This document shows, in pieces, positions 1 through 8,629 of a DNA stretch of 38,340 bases; within the stretch, counting starts at the first letter, position 1, and each line of letters starts with the position of its first letter. Source of the DNA: Bacteroidales bacterium SW299. Lineage in GTDB: Bacteria; Bacteroidota; Bacteroidia; Bacteroidales; Bacteroidaceae. Below the pieces are notes generated by a model. That model ran no database searches. It was not told the DNA's origin and saw only the letters and a program-made list of their open reading frames with translations. Position numbers and translations under genes: made by a program. The stretch is taken from assembly GCA_019550975.1 (NCBI GenBank), contig SDWH01000028.1, positions 1 to 38,340 on the forward strand, in the 5' to 3' direction.

Positions 1-122
1 CGAGTGATGTATGATTTAGTACCATTTTAGTATCGCTATTTCATCTTACTCTTATCACATGTCCTATCACATAAGTGGCATGTTTTTCAAAATAGGAAAG
101 TCAGAAATATAAGTCAGGCAAG

Positions 123-198
123 ATAAGACTTAGAACTTATAATGTATTGTAATAAGCTAAATCACTTATTTCTCCATTTTATAAGTCAATTAACTTAT
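123..198. promoter_or_regulatory. Three evenly spaced ATAAG-N8-CTTAT palindromes (candidate operators)
   Basis: Three inverted repeats of the same form, ATAAG, eight unrelated bases, CTTAT, lie at 123-140, 152-169 and 181-198. Their starts are exactly 29 bp apart. The third extends to TTATAAGT/ACTTATAA (179-200) and ends just before the -33 box of the promoter at 204-235. The spacers differ, so selection seems to act on the half sites. This is seen directly. The inference is that they bind a dimeric regulator of the downstream operon, possibly the HTH-containing SatD-like protein itself. Confidence 0.6.
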
Positions 199-203
199 AA
201 TAT

Positions 204-235
204 TTTGGTCGGTAGAGATATTATTTATACCTTTG
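204..235 (+). promoter_or_regulatory. Bacteroidetes-type promoter of the satD operon
   Basis: A TTTG box at 204-207 is followed after 20 nt by TACCTTTG at 228-235, which fits the Bacteroidetes TTTG-N(19-23)-TAnnTTTG consensus. Transcription would start at about 239-242, giving a leader of some 25 nt before the ATG at 266. The three palindromes at 123-198 lie immediately upstream. Confidence 0.7.
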
Positions 236-265
236 CATTGAACAGTAATTAAACGGATTCAATCT

Positions 266-925
266 ATGTATGCAACCATTTCTGCCGATATAGTTTCGTC
301 CACATCTTTGTGTATTGAAGAAACCATTGCTTTGAAGCAAAGGATAGAAGATTTATTTTCTGTCCTCGAAAAGAGATTTCCCGGATTTTGGGGCAGGTTA
401 ATAAAGGGAGATTACATAGAGTGCCTGTTGCCTTCAGCTAAGGACGGCTTCAGAGTTGCTCTTATTATTAAGAGTTGCATTAAGTCTTTTCCTATTGCAG
501 AACCGAAAAAGAAAAAACTGTTCCAAGCATACGGAATCCGTATAGCTATGGGAATAGGTAATATGCGTATTGTTGATAAGGAACACGGCATAATGGATGG
601 AGAGGCGATCTATTTATCGGGACGGACATTAAGCGGAATGGGGACTCCAAACAAAAATGGTACATTCCTTATTGAACCTGCTGATATGCAACTAAAACCG
701 GCATTACAGACTGTTGGTATGCTGACCGATGCCTTGCTCAATAATGCTACAAAGCGGCAGAGTGAAGTCATTTATTATAAACTTTTGTCTAAAAGCGAGC
801 AAGAAATAGCAGATATATTAGGTGTAAAGCAGTCTGGAATAAACCAGCACTCGACTTCTGCTAAATGGTATTGTATAGAGGAGGCATTAAATTACTTTGA
901 ACAACTAAATTTTGAAAACGCATGA
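266..925 (+). CDS. SatD-family protein: cyclase-like domain plus C-terminal HTH
   Basis: 219 residues. The N-terminal 140 or so residues resemble the class III nucleotide cyclase fold: an ADIVSST motif with D8, a KGDYIE motif with D49 (about the spacing of the two metal-binding aspartates) and an AMGIG...GEAIYLSGR stretch with R120. The transition-state asparagine four residues before the arginine is Y116, so ordinary cyclase activity is doubtful. The C-terminus (about 175-200, SEQEIADILGVKQSGINQ) is a sigma-region-4-like helix-turn-helix. The SatD family is, from memory, commonly found beside DUF3307 proteins, and the next gene is one, overlapping by 4 nt (ATGA). Likely role: a transcriptional regulator, possibly ligand-sensing. 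Substrate and targets are unknown. Confidence 0.75.
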   Translation: MYATISADIVSSTSLCIEETIALKQRIEDLFSVLEKRFPGFWGRLIKGDYIECLLPSAKDGFRVALIIKSCIKSFPIAEPKKKKLFQAYGIRIAMGIGNMRIVDKEHGIMDGEAIYLSGRTLSGMGTPNKNGTFLIEPADMQLKPALQTVGMLTDALLNNATKRQSEVIYYKLLSKSEQEIADILGVKQSGINQHSTSAKWYCIEEALNYFEQLNFENA

Positions 926-1620
926 ATAGCTGGTTATTATTAAGCCTGTTGATGGCTCATGTGATTGGAGATTTCTATCTGCAAAGCGATAAATACTGCA
1001 AGAGGAAAGAAGAATCAAGACTTAAAAGCCTTTTTTTGTATGTTCATTCCATAATCATAGGACTGCTTTCATGGGCATTTGTTCCAACAGTTGATTTTGG
1101 GGTTTATGCGTTGCTCATATTTGTAACACATTTGATGATTGATGCGGTAAAATCATTTATGCACAAAGGACTGTGGGTATTTTTAATAGACCAGATTGCC
1201 CACATCATAATTCTGTGTTTTATTGCGCATCAATACGCATCACAATGTTATTTGCCAATTCAAGACATAGACTTCCTTGACCAAATATCCATTCCTGCAT
1301 TTATGTTTGCCATATTATGTTGCCTGAAACCTACCAACATTCTTATAAAACTGATATTGGAACGATATAAAATAGGAGAAGATGAATCTTGCAAAAGCAT
1401 GAAAAATGCGGGGGCACTTATCGGAAATTTAGAAAGAATCCTAACATTGGTATTTGTTTTAATCGGTCAATATGAAGCAGTGGGATTCATAATAGCCGCA
1501 AAATCTTTACTTCGTTTTAAAGAAACAGATACAGCCAAGACTGAATATGTATTAGCTGGGACTTTGTTGAGTTTTGGCATTGCAACTATATGTGGATTAA
1601 TGGTGAAAAACTTTTTTTAA
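922..1620 (+). CDS. DUF3307 family integral membrane protein
   Basis: 232 residues, mostly hydrophobic, with about six probable membrane segments. The N-terminal HVIGDFYLQSDKYCKRKE stretch is the DUF3307 signature (histidine and aspartate in the first helix followed by a polar loop). Further histidines and aspartates (THLMIDAVKSF, LIDQIAHIIIL) lie at membrane boundaries. The start overlaps the stop of the SatD-like gene by 4 nt, so the two are probably translationally coupled and act together. The family has no established biochemical function known to me. Confidence 0.75.
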   Translation: MNSWLLLSLLMAHVIGDFYLQSDKYCKRKEESRLKSLFLYVHSIIIGLLSWAFVPTVDFGVYALLIFVTHLMIDAVKSFMHKGLWVFLIDQIAHIIILCFIAHQYASQCYLPIQDIDFLDQISIPAFMFAILCCLKPTNILIKLILERYKIGEDESCKSMKNAGALIGNLERILTLVFVLIGQYEAVGFIIAAKSLLRFKETDTAKTEYVLAGTLLSFGIATICGLMVKNFF

Positions 1621-1633
1621 TACGATATGAATT

Positions 1634-2612
1634 ATGAAACAATTTATAGAAAAGAATGAATTAGAAGTATTATTACAAAATAATGGATATGAATACTATC
1701 TTGAAAGGAATATATTACATCTAAAAGAAAAGAATAAAGCTGTTATCCCTTGCGCAACTTCCATGTGGGTTATTTCTAAACCATATAATGACATTTATGA
1801 GGCTATAAGTAAATGTAAAGAAATCAATATTCTTGATTTTACGGATAGTGATGGAATACCATCATATTTTTGCAAATTTCCTTTCCTTGAAGAAGTGCGT
1901 ATAGGGGAAAAGATTGCATTACCGATATTTAAAGATTGCCCTCGGTTATCTCGTGTTACTTTTGTTTCGGAAAAAAATACAATCTATAGATAGTCATTCA
2001 TTTGAGGGATGGCCACACATGAATAGATTGATTTTGGGAGAAAAGTTGACTGTAATTAATTCGTTTTCATTAACTAATGCAAATATATCTGTCTTAGATT
2101 TGTCACAAACGAAACTAAAACGGCTAAATGAACATGCATTTCAAAATGGTAAATTTGAGAAGATTATACTACCGTATGGGGTTGAGATTCTACCTGAATA
2201 TGTTTTTTGTGGATGCCGAAATCTAAAAGAAATTGTCGGCGAAGGCATAAAAAAAGTAGAATGGAAGGCTTTTGCCGAATGTCCTAATTTGTCATTCCTA
2301 AAATTCAATGAAGATATAAAATATGAATCAGTCCACAGAGCTATCAATGGCAATTCTTCTTCAGAAGACTATTTTTTAAGCCGTTGTGGTATCATTATAT
2401 ATAGTGATGAGAATTTTTCATACATTTGGTGTTTTACTGATTTTAGATTTTACTATGCTAAAAGACAAGATGATTCTTTATATTTAAAGATAGTTTATTT
2501 TACAACCAAACCTCAAAGTGTAAAAGGTGCATTTCTTCGAATGCTTACGAAGAATATGGAAGAACTTCTACCACGTAATTGGGCAAAATCCAATCAAACT
2601 TGTTCCGAATAG
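1634..2612 (+). pseudogene. BspA-type leucine-rich repeat protein, interrupted by a +1 frameshift
   Basis: Two overlapping open frames make up one protein. The first (1634-1993) ends ...LSRVTFVSEKN then runs to a stop. The second frame continues in register with ...IQSIDSHSFEGW and leucine-rich repeats of the LRR_5/BspA kind (EHAFQNGKFEKIILPYGVEIL, CRNLKEIV, EWKAFAECPNLSFLKF). The frames meet at a run of seven A at about 1971-1977; six A would join them into one protein of about 325 residues. It follows DUF3307 by 13 nt and looks like the third gene of that operon. No signal peptide is seen, so it is probably cytoplasmic. The break may be a real inactivation, a slippage site or a sequencing error. 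Confidence 0.65.
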
Positions 2613-2617
2613 ATACT

Positions 2618-2661
2618 ATTAGTTCCGAATCGACTACGAATAGCACCGATTCGGAACTAAT
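2618..2661. repeat. Perfect 15-bp inverted repeat between convergent genes
   Basis: The arms at 2618-2632 and 2647-2661 (core TTAGTTCCGAATCG and its complement) match perfectly across a 14-nt loop. The repeat lies between the end of the leucine-rich repeat gene and the end of the convergent HAD gene. The GTTCCGAAT core also occurs as a direct repeat at 2602-2610. No T-run follows on either strand, so a classical intrinsic terminator is not clear. A bidirectional transcription barrier or a recombination scar are alternatives. Confidence 0.55.
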
Positions 2662-2785
2662 TCACAAAATTTGCAACGTGGTTTACCGAATGCTTACAAA
2701 ACAGAATCTGGTTGATTTGTGTTCCGACACACCCTCTTATGGTATCTGTTTCCTGTTCCGGGGCTTTCATCAAAGTCGGCCAGGG

Positions 2786-3247
2786 TCAGCCGAACAGCTT
2801 CTTGAAGAAACCTTTCTTTCCTTTCGCTTCATGTTCGTAATCCTTTTCTCCCAGCTTTTCTTCAAGAGCGTCCGCCACAAGATCCGCAATCTTGATCTTG
2901 TGGTGTATGATCCGGTAGATGCTGCCCCAGTCGAGCATTCCCCCCAAGTTTCTGTCGTCGATAAAAATGTCCGCCTTCAGTTTCCTTGAGAAGTGCTGGT
3001 GGTTCTCCCGTTCTTCTTCATAATTTGCATTCACGGCATAGAATTCCACCCCGCGTTCCCTGCAGAAAGCCACAGCCTCGTCCAGCAGTTTGCCTTCCCT
3101 GACGCTCCACAGCACCAGCCGGTGCCCTTCCTTCTGCAGCATTCTCAGTGTTTCGAAGGCAAAAGGAAGTTCCCGGCCGATTTCCGGGTAGCGGTGTTCC
3201 ACGAGAGTTCCGTCAAAATCAACAGCTATCAGCATGGTTTTTGTCAT
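2786..3247 (-). CDS. HAD-superfamily phosphatase (BT0820-like)
   Basis: 153 residues, probably a small cytoplasmic phosphatase. HAD motif I is AVDFDGTLV (D9 nucleophile, D11), motif II lies in RLVLWSVREG and the acidic motif IV in DIFIDDRNLGG. There is almost no cap domain. The C-terminus is a lysine- and glutamate-rich tail ending GFFKKLFG. It resembles the small Bacteroides BT0820-type proteins. It starts 27 nt after the stop of the upstream barrel-protein gene and is the last gene of this minus-strand run. Its substrate is unknown. Confidence 0.75.
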   Translation of the reverse strand: MTKTMLIAVDFDGTLVEHRYPEIGRELPFAFETLRMLQKEGHRLVLWSVREGKLLDEAVAFCRERGVEFYAVNANYEEERENHQHFSRKLKADIFIDDRNLGGMLDWGSIYRIIHHKIKIADLVADALEEKLGEKDYEHEAKGKKGFFKKLFG

Positions 3248-3274
3248 TTCGGTTTAACTGTATTCTCTCTGTTT

Positions 3275-5044
3275 TCAGAAGCGGTAGCTGACTCCGACGC
3301 TTCCGCTCAGCACACCCGACAGCTTCTTTGAAGTGTACACACGTGCCGAGGGAGTGATTTTTCCCTTATACCCTCTGGCGCACTCTTCGAGGAAGATACT
3401 CCATTCGTCAGAAATCCGGAAGCTTTCCTGCAGTCCGGCCTCAAATCCGAAGTAGTTGTTCTTCAGCAGTTCGTGGTGCGTATATACGATACCGGCAAAT
3501 GCGTTCAGCGTGAATATCCTGCTTTCGTTGTAATTGCCTATCAGGTTGGTCACGTCAAGCATATAGTCTGCGCCAATCGAGAACGGATACGTTCCTCCTC
3601 CGGTATACGGATAGCGTCCCACCTCCATATAGGCTCTTACACCCGATATGGGAGTATATTTGCGTCCGTATCCGATTGTAGCCTGCTGGCCCACCAGCGA
3701 GAAGAAGCTTTGTCCCTTGATGTTGGTGGTGCGCATCGGGAAATTGCCCCCTACGCTTGCATACACAAAGTTATAAGGCTTGAACACGCCCCTTCTTGAA
3801 TCGAAGTCCGCCTTTCTTCTGCGGTACTGCACACCGAACATGACGCCTAAATTCTGCATGTGGCGGTCCTGGGTTATTCCGCTCTTGTACGGCTGCGTAT
3901 ACTGGCTCCGGCTGTAGCGTGCTTCTCCGAACACGCCGATCTGCTCGTTGACGAAATAGACAAGCTGTGCTGCGGCCGTCGGGCTGTGGAACATGCGGAT
4001 CTTCTTCGAGTACATTGCGCTGCGGTGTCCCAGTGCCCCCAGTTCGTAACCTGCCGAGAGGTTCACTTCCAGTTTCGGATCGGTCAGCGTGGGCTTGAAC
4101 AGCGTGTTCAGGTTGACCATCGCTTCTATGCGTCCGCCTGCATACACTTCTTCGCTCTTGTTCTGTTCGGGGTTGAACGTATAGTGGAATCCTCCGAATA
4201 TTGTTCCGCGGATACCTAACGGCATGAACCACTTTCCCAGAGAGAGTGAAGCGGCCGGTCCCAGCATCTGCAGTCCGGGCAGGTTGTCGCGCACGTTCTT
4301 GACGAAGTCCGCCTGTGTGCCTATGCCAGCTTCGATGAACAGGTTATCCCCGGCATCTTCCGACTTGGGCTTGACAGGCAGATCCGTAAACCGGTAGGTG
4401 ATGCCGGTAACCACTCCGTAGGCCAGGTCGTAACGCTTGTTGCAGGTATATCCGTCAATTCCGTCGGTATAAAGATACATCTTCGGCTCCACGAACCAGT
4501 CCCAGTTCTTCGACAGGTGGTACGTGGCTTGAAGTCCGGCATGAAGCGACCCCGAAATCTGAGCGTCCTTTCCGTCGCGTTTGCTGGCATAGCCGCCGAT
4601 ACCCAGCACGGTATACAGGTTCATGTGCGCTCCGCTCCGGTATCCTCCGATGTAGTCAGACAGGTTGAACAGGTGGTCGATTTCGATGCCCCCCTGTTTG
4701 AATTCATCGTTGAATCCCCCCAGCAGGGTCACCCGGTAAGTATTGAACGGAGTGAAGTCTTTCGACAGGCTGATGCTTCCGTTGTAGTAGAGCGGAAGTC
4801 CTGCTCCGGCTCCTCTCAGCTTCTGGATTCCGGCACCTGCCGAAAGCGAGAAGTTTTTCCCGGGCATGTCGTTCCCCACCTTTTTCCCTTGCGGGATATA
4901 GCGCTTCTGCAGGGTATAGTCAAGTGCGTTGAAATATCTTTCCGTACTGTCCTTGCGCAGTTTCACTGCCTGTGCGTGCGAGTCTTCAGGCTGTAAGGCA
5001 CATATGCAGGCGCATAGGACGGGTATAATATATTTAGGTTTCAT
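3275..5044 (-). CDS. Outer-membrane beta-barrel protein, 589 residues, with repeated barrel units
   Basis: An N-terminal signal peptide (MKPKYIIPVLCACICALQPEDSHA-like, cut near AQA) is followed by alternating hydrophobic/polar strands rich in glycine and aromatic residues, ending in YRF as outer-membrane barrels do. At least two or three similar units are visible: SAGAGIQKLRGAG, IEAGIGTQADF and the region starting near FVYASVGGNFP. The protein may therefore hold several small OmpA-like barrels or one large barrel with internal repeats. It lies 20 nt downstream of the OmpA-like gene, within one run starting at wcaJ. The function is unknown; it is probably a surface or envelope structural component. 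Confidence 0.6.
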   Translation of the reverse strand: MKPKYIIPVLCACICALQPEDSHAQAVKLRKDSTERYFNALDYTLQKRYIPQGKKVGNDMPGKNFSLSAGAGIQKLRGAGAGLPLYYNGSISLSKDFTPFNTYRVTLLGGFNDEFKQGGIEIDHLFNLSDYIGGYRSGAHMNLYTVLGIGGYASKRDGKDAQISGSLHAGLQATYHLSKNWDWFVEPKMYLYTDGIDGYTCNKRYDLAYGVVTGITYRFTDLPVKPKSEDAGDNLFIEAGIGTQADFVKNVRDNLPGLQMLGPAASLSLGKWFMPLGIRGTIFGGFHYTFNPEQNKSEEVYAGGRIEAMVNLNTLFKPTLTDPKLEVNLSAGYELGALGHRSAMYSKKIRMFHSPTAAAQLVYFVNEQIGVFGEARYSRSQYTQPYKSGITQDRHMQNLGVMFGVQYRRRKADFDSRRGVFKPYNFVYASVGGNFPMRTTNIKGQSFFSLVGQQATIGYGRKYTPISGVRAYMEVGRYPYTGGGTYPFSIGADYMLDVTNLIGNYNESRIFTLNAFAGIVYTHHELLKNNYFGFEAGLQESFRISDEWSIFLEECARGYKGKITPSARVYTSKKLSGVLSGSVGVSYRF

Positions 5045-5064
5045 AGTTTAATCTTATTTGTTTG

Positions 5065-7314
5065 TTAGTTATACAAATCCAATGCGATCTCTACGGTATC
5101 GTCGTCAAATTCACCGTCGTTCTGTGCGATGGATATGAACTTTTTGTCACGCTTGAAGCATTCCGAGAGCATAAACGCAGTGTCATTGATGCTCAAGTCG
5201 CCCTTTCTCGCAGAGATGACGGCCTTGAAGTACCAGGTCAGCGCATCTTCCTGCGGCAGCAGTTCAATCTGTTTCAGAGCCTCTGCATCTCCTTCCGGCG
5301 ATTCGAGCGCCAGATACATCACTACGGCATTCTGCGGCGAAGAGTTCTTTATGGTGTTGAATGTCTTTTCCGCGCGTGCCTTTTCTTCGGGAGTAGCTCC
5401 TCCGCGGAAATATCCTCCGATGGCCCATGCGTAAGCCTTCAGCATGTCATACTTCTCGTCCTCCGGAAGCATCTTGGCCAATATGCTTGCGTTGGTGAAG
5501 TCGCCCTTGTTGACATACATGCACAGCTGGTTGTTCACAATCGGCGACGGGTTGATGATTTCAACGCGCTGGTTGTCATCGCTTGTGCGCTTGTAGTCGG
5601 TGGTGTAGATTGCGCGGTCAATCAGCGGATCCAGAATCTCCGTGTCTGAAATTCCGTCTTCCAGGCACATGACAGCCAGATTGTTTGCCGCCAATGCCCA
5701 CGGCTTTCCTCTTTCGGCAAGCGACGTTTCGTAAGCCTTGCGGTAGATTGCTTTCAGCTGCTCCCTGTCTTTCAGCAGCATGAACAGCCGCCAGTACTCA
5801 TAGCGCGTATACGTTCCGTCTGCCCCTTCCTTTTTGTAGAGAGCCATGATTTCCTCGTCGTTCGGCTCGCGGTAGATTTCGTATATGCAGTTGTAGTTTA
5901 CCTTGCGCAGTTCTTCGAGATATGTTGTGATTACGGATTTGTAGAACGGCAGCTTTTTCAGGGCGATACCCTGCTGGTTCGCGTCTTTGTATCTGGCGAG
6001 CACTTCCTTCACCTGAGCCGCTTCGCCCGTTTTTCCGTCACGTTCGAGCAGCGTTACGATGTCCGACCACGGAGCGACTGTTGCCTGCGGATTGCGGTAT
6101 ACGCGTTCCAGAATCTGGCGGGGCAGGATGGAAGTTATTTCGCTTTCGATGCGTTTCATACGTCTTTCCGCCAAAGCCAGGTTCGAGTAGTAGTTTCCGT
6201 CCGGCGATGAAGTTCCGGTAACGTGGAACTCTTTCAGGATTGCGCCCGGCGACTCTGCGATTTCCTTCAGCCTGTTTCTCAGCATGTCAAGGCTTCTTTT
6301 GTTCTCCTCGTTCTGCACAAGCTTGTCCGAATTGATTTCAAACGTCAGCAGGATCTTGTCCGACGTGTTGCGCTTCTGTATTTGCGGACGCTCCTTGTAG
6401 TCCATCGGATCCATTGTCTGGTACAGCATGTTGTACTGGAGGAACTTTAGCGGCCGTTTTGCCTTGCAGGTGTTCACCTCGTATGTGCGGTAAGTGATGG
6501 CCGAATAGTCCTCGATGCTGATCGTTGCGTAGCAGTTGTAGCTGTGGGTTGCGTCCGGCACCACAACGGTGTCGCGCCAGTGGATGGTCATCGGGTCGCT
6601 CGAGAGATACTGGTCCTTGATGATGTACGGGTTCAGCGGGTCACGGCTCATGTCATACCCCTTTTTTCGGAGCTGTGTCATGGCATATTCTTTTCCGTCG
6701 TACACCAGCGGACGCGGGAGAACCACCGTGTCATTCAGCATACAGTCCACCACATACGGCTGGATGATGAGCCTCGAATAGCGGTTTCCCGTGTGCGACG
6801 GGATGTTGAACGTGGTGTAAGGTATATACTGGTTGCCGAACATGATCGGAGCCTGCGGTTCGGGCGCCATTTCCGTACGTATGCCCGTCACGGTCACTTC
6901 ACTGAGGTGAAGTCCGTCGTTGATTTCCACGTCTATTTTCATGCGGTGGTCCACTTCCTTGAACACGGCCGTGCTCAGTCCGGCCTTGAAGATCAGGGCG
7001 CCGTTGTCGGGTACCATGATTTCGTAGTATCCGTTGTTGTCGGTCGTAGTCTTTGCGTTCTTGTCGAGATGGAACATGATCAGCCTGTCGGGGTCGTTCG
7101 GATCCGAGTCGAGCGCCTTCTTTATGTCTTTTCCTTCAGCCACGGTCTTGGCCGCATACACCTGGACTGCGATGTCGGAAAACGGTATTTTCTTTCTTCC
7201 GGCGATGTTGTAGACGATACCTGTCACTTTGGTCATCTTCTGGGCTGCAGCCGGAAGCGCGCACCCCAGCAGGCACGTTATGAGGAGAATTCCTGTTTTA
7301 AAGTAAGTTTTCAT
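5065..7314 (-). CDS. OmpA-like cell-envelope protein with N-terminal carboxypeptidase-regulatory-like domain
   Basis: 749 residues. The signal sequence ends LLGCALPAAAQ, so either signal peptidase I (AAA/Q) or lipoprotein (LLGC) processing is possible. Residues 26-140 resemble a beta-sandwich of the CarboxypepD_reg type (VTGIVYNIAGRKKIPFSDIAVQ... DNNGYYEIMVPDNG). Around 320-400 is an OmpA-C-like, peptidoglycan-binding region (ILLTFEINSDKLV... VTGTSSPDGNYYSNLALAERRM). The C-terminal 300 residues are helical and TPR-like. It sits with two DUF3575 proteins and two barrel proteins, 8 nt after the preceding gene. In Bacteroidales such sets often accompany fimbria-type surface structures, but no fimbrilin gene is seen here. 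A role anchoring an outer-membrane assembly to peptidoglycan is inferred. Confidence 0.65.
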   Translation of the reverse strand: MKTYFKTGILLITCLLGCALPAAAQKMTKVTGIVYNIAGRKKIPFSDIAVQVYAAKTVAEGKDIKKALDSDPNDPDRLIMFHLDKNAKTTTDNNGYYEIMVPDNGALIFKAGLSTAVFKEVDHRMKIDVEINDGLHLSEVTVTGIRTEMAPEPQAPIMFGNQYIPYTTFNIPSHTGNRYSRLIIQPYVVDCMLNDTVVLPRPLVYDGKEYAMTQLRKKGYDMSRDPLNPYIIKDQYLSSDPMTIHWRDTVVVPDATHSYNCYATISIEDYSAITYRTYEVNTCKAKRPLKFLQYNMLYQTMDPMDYKERPQIQKRNTSDKILLTFEINSDKLVQNEENKRSLDMLRNRLKEIAESPGAILKEFHVTGTSSPDGNYYSNLALAERRMKRIESEITSILPRQILERVYRNPQATVAPWSDIVTLLERDGKTGEAAQVKEVLARYKDANQQGIALKKLPFYKSVITTYLEELRKVNYNCIYEIYREPNDEEIMALYKKEGADGTYTRYEYWRLFMLLKDREQLKAIYRKAYETSLAERGKPWALAANNLAVMCLEDGISDTEILDPLIDRAIYTTDYKRTSDDNQRVEIINPSPIVNNQLCMYVNKGDFTNASILAKMLPEDEKYDMLKAYAWAIGGYFRGGATPEEKARAEKTFNTIKNSSPQNAVVMYLALESPEGDAEALKQIELLPQEDALTWYFKAVISARKGDLSINDTAFMLSECFKRDKKFISIAQNDGEFDDDTVEIALDLYN

Positions 7315-7322
7315 GCTTCATT

Positions 7323-7880
7323 TCATTTAAATATGTACGTACATGTGATTCCCAGTCCCATCGGCATCACTTTCATGCCGGTGGAATTGTAGTTGTCCGG
7401 GGCAGGAGTCCCTTCCTCGTATTTCTGTTCTCTGAACCACATCAGCGAGATGCCTGCGCTGAATTCCAGGTTGAACCGTTTGGTGAGCGGCAGTGCATAT
7501 CCGTATACAAGCCCCGGTCCTGCGGCGTCGCCGAAGTGGCGTTTCCCGGAGAATGTGGCGTTGTATCTCATGCCCTGCAGTCCCAGGGCGATGAAGCTCT
7601 GTGCAAGCGGCCGTCCGCTTATCCAGTACCTCGCCTGTATGTCAACACCCTTGATGCTGCAGTCGAGCGGATTCTGGTCGACCGAATAGAATGCACCCGC
7701 CATTACGCTGGTCTTTTCGGAAGTGACCAGTTCGAACGAAAGGTTGGGGGTCAGGTTTCCCCACAGGAGTGCATTTGTCTTTGCCGCAATCAGCTGTGCG
7801 TGCATGTGAGATACAGCGCATGCCAGCAGCATTGTCATTGCGGCTTTTTGAATTGTCCTCTGGTTAAATAGCTTTAGCAT
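7323..7880 (-). CDS. DUF3575 domain outer-membrane protein (185 residues)
   Basis: A signal peptide (to about residue 28, ...VSHMHA/Q) precedes a DUF3575 domain. The opening AAKTNALLWGNLTPNLSFELV, the DIQARYWISGR segment and the barrel-like end YIFK are typical. The family is a small outer-membrane barrel found in Bacteroidetes. It starts 5 nt after the other DUF3575 gene and ends 8 nt before the OmpA-like gene, so co-expression is very likely. The exact role is unknown. Confidence 0.75.
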   Translation of the reverse strand: MLKLFNQRTIQKAAMTMLLACAVSHMHAQLIAAKTNALLWGNLTPNLSFELVTSEKTSVMAGAFYSVDQNPLDCSIKGVDIQARYWISGRPLAQSFIALGLQGMRYNATFSGKRHFGDAAGPGLVYGYALPLTKRFNLEFSAGISLMWFREQKYEEGTPAPDNYNSTGMKVMPMGLGITCTYIFK

Positions 7881-7885
7881 ATCCG

Positions 7886-8593
7886 TTAATATTTAGTTTT
7901 CGTTTTAGTATATTTATATTTGATCGAATTGAAGCGGTAAACGATGCCTACCCTGATTTCCGTGGGAAGGGGATAGGGAAGGATGTGCCTTCCTTTTTGC
8001 TCCGTGAGCACCGTCTTTCCGTCCGCGAACCTGTATTTGCCGTATTCGGCGTAAAGCATTCCGATGCTCAGTCCCAGATCAAGGTCGAGCCCTCCCTGCT
8101 TGCACTGGTATAGCGGCACTTCCCATCCGCCGGTGACTCCCGCCTGAAACAGATCGCCGGCCACTCCCTTGTTCCACATCAGGTTGAACTTCGTGTATCC
8201 GGCATAGATTCCCCAGTAGTACGTCCGCCAGAATTTCGGCATACGTTTCTGTCCGGGGCGGATCTGGAGCGACGGCTTTATGTGCTTCCGCGCCTCAATG
8301 CGGTAATCGTTGATTCTCTGCTGGATTTTCTGGTCGAAATTGACGTCTGTATTTCCGTTCCATGTGGCGGATATGCCCAGTGTCCACTTGTTGTATACAG
8401 AGCTGGATAGGTCATATTCCACTCCAATGTTCGGCATTAGCCCCACCCAGTTTACGGCATTTGATCTGAATGCCCACCTTTCTTTGAACGGAATCGTCTG
8501 TTTCTGACTTTTTTCTCTTGCGGCTTGTGCTGTGGCTACCTGAAAACAGCAAACTAATATCAGTAATCCTGTAAAAACTCTCCTAAAAAACAT
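7886..8593 (-). CDS. DUF3575 domain outer-membrane protein (235 residues)
   Basis: The signal peptide (MFFRRVFTGLLILVCCFQVATA/Q) is followed by a DUF3575 domain: FRSNAVNWVGLMPNIGVEYDL, RTYYWGIYAGYTKFNLMW, a glycine- and aromatic-rich barrel and IRVGIVYRFN near the end. A lysine- and tyrosine-rich tail (KYKYTKTKTKY) follows. It is longer than its neighbour because of an insert around residues 85-115 (KHIKPSLQIRPGQKRMPKFW). It lies between the 205-residue barrel gene and the second DUF3575 gene and probably works with both at the outer membrane. Confidence 0.75.
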   Translation of the reverse strand: MFFRRVFTGLLILVCCFQVATAQAAREKSQKQTIPFKERWAFRSNAVNWVGLMPNIGVEYDLSSSVYNKWTLGISATWNGNTDVNFDQKIQQRINDYRIEARKHIKPSLQIRPGQKRMPKFWRTYYWGIYAGYTKFNLMWNKGVAGDLFQAGVTGGWEVPLYQCKQGGLDLDLGLSIGMLYAEYGKYRFADGKTVLTEQKGRHILPYPLPTEIRVGIVYRFNSIKYKYTKTKTKY

Positions 8594-8629
8594 TAACTTG
8601 TCTTTTTATTTTATGGTCTATGTTGCATA

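Noticed and set aside
123..198. CRISPR-like or plasmid-origin iterons
   Set aside because: Units are short 5-bp arms with a total of 18 bp, spacers do not look like protospacers, and no cas or replication gene is near. A promoter operator fits better.
1914..2612. Separate gene starting with MHYRYLKIALGYLV
   Set aside because: The first 20 or so residues are an out-of-frame reading of the upstream frame; the leucine-rich repeat protein continues from the first frame once one A is removed.
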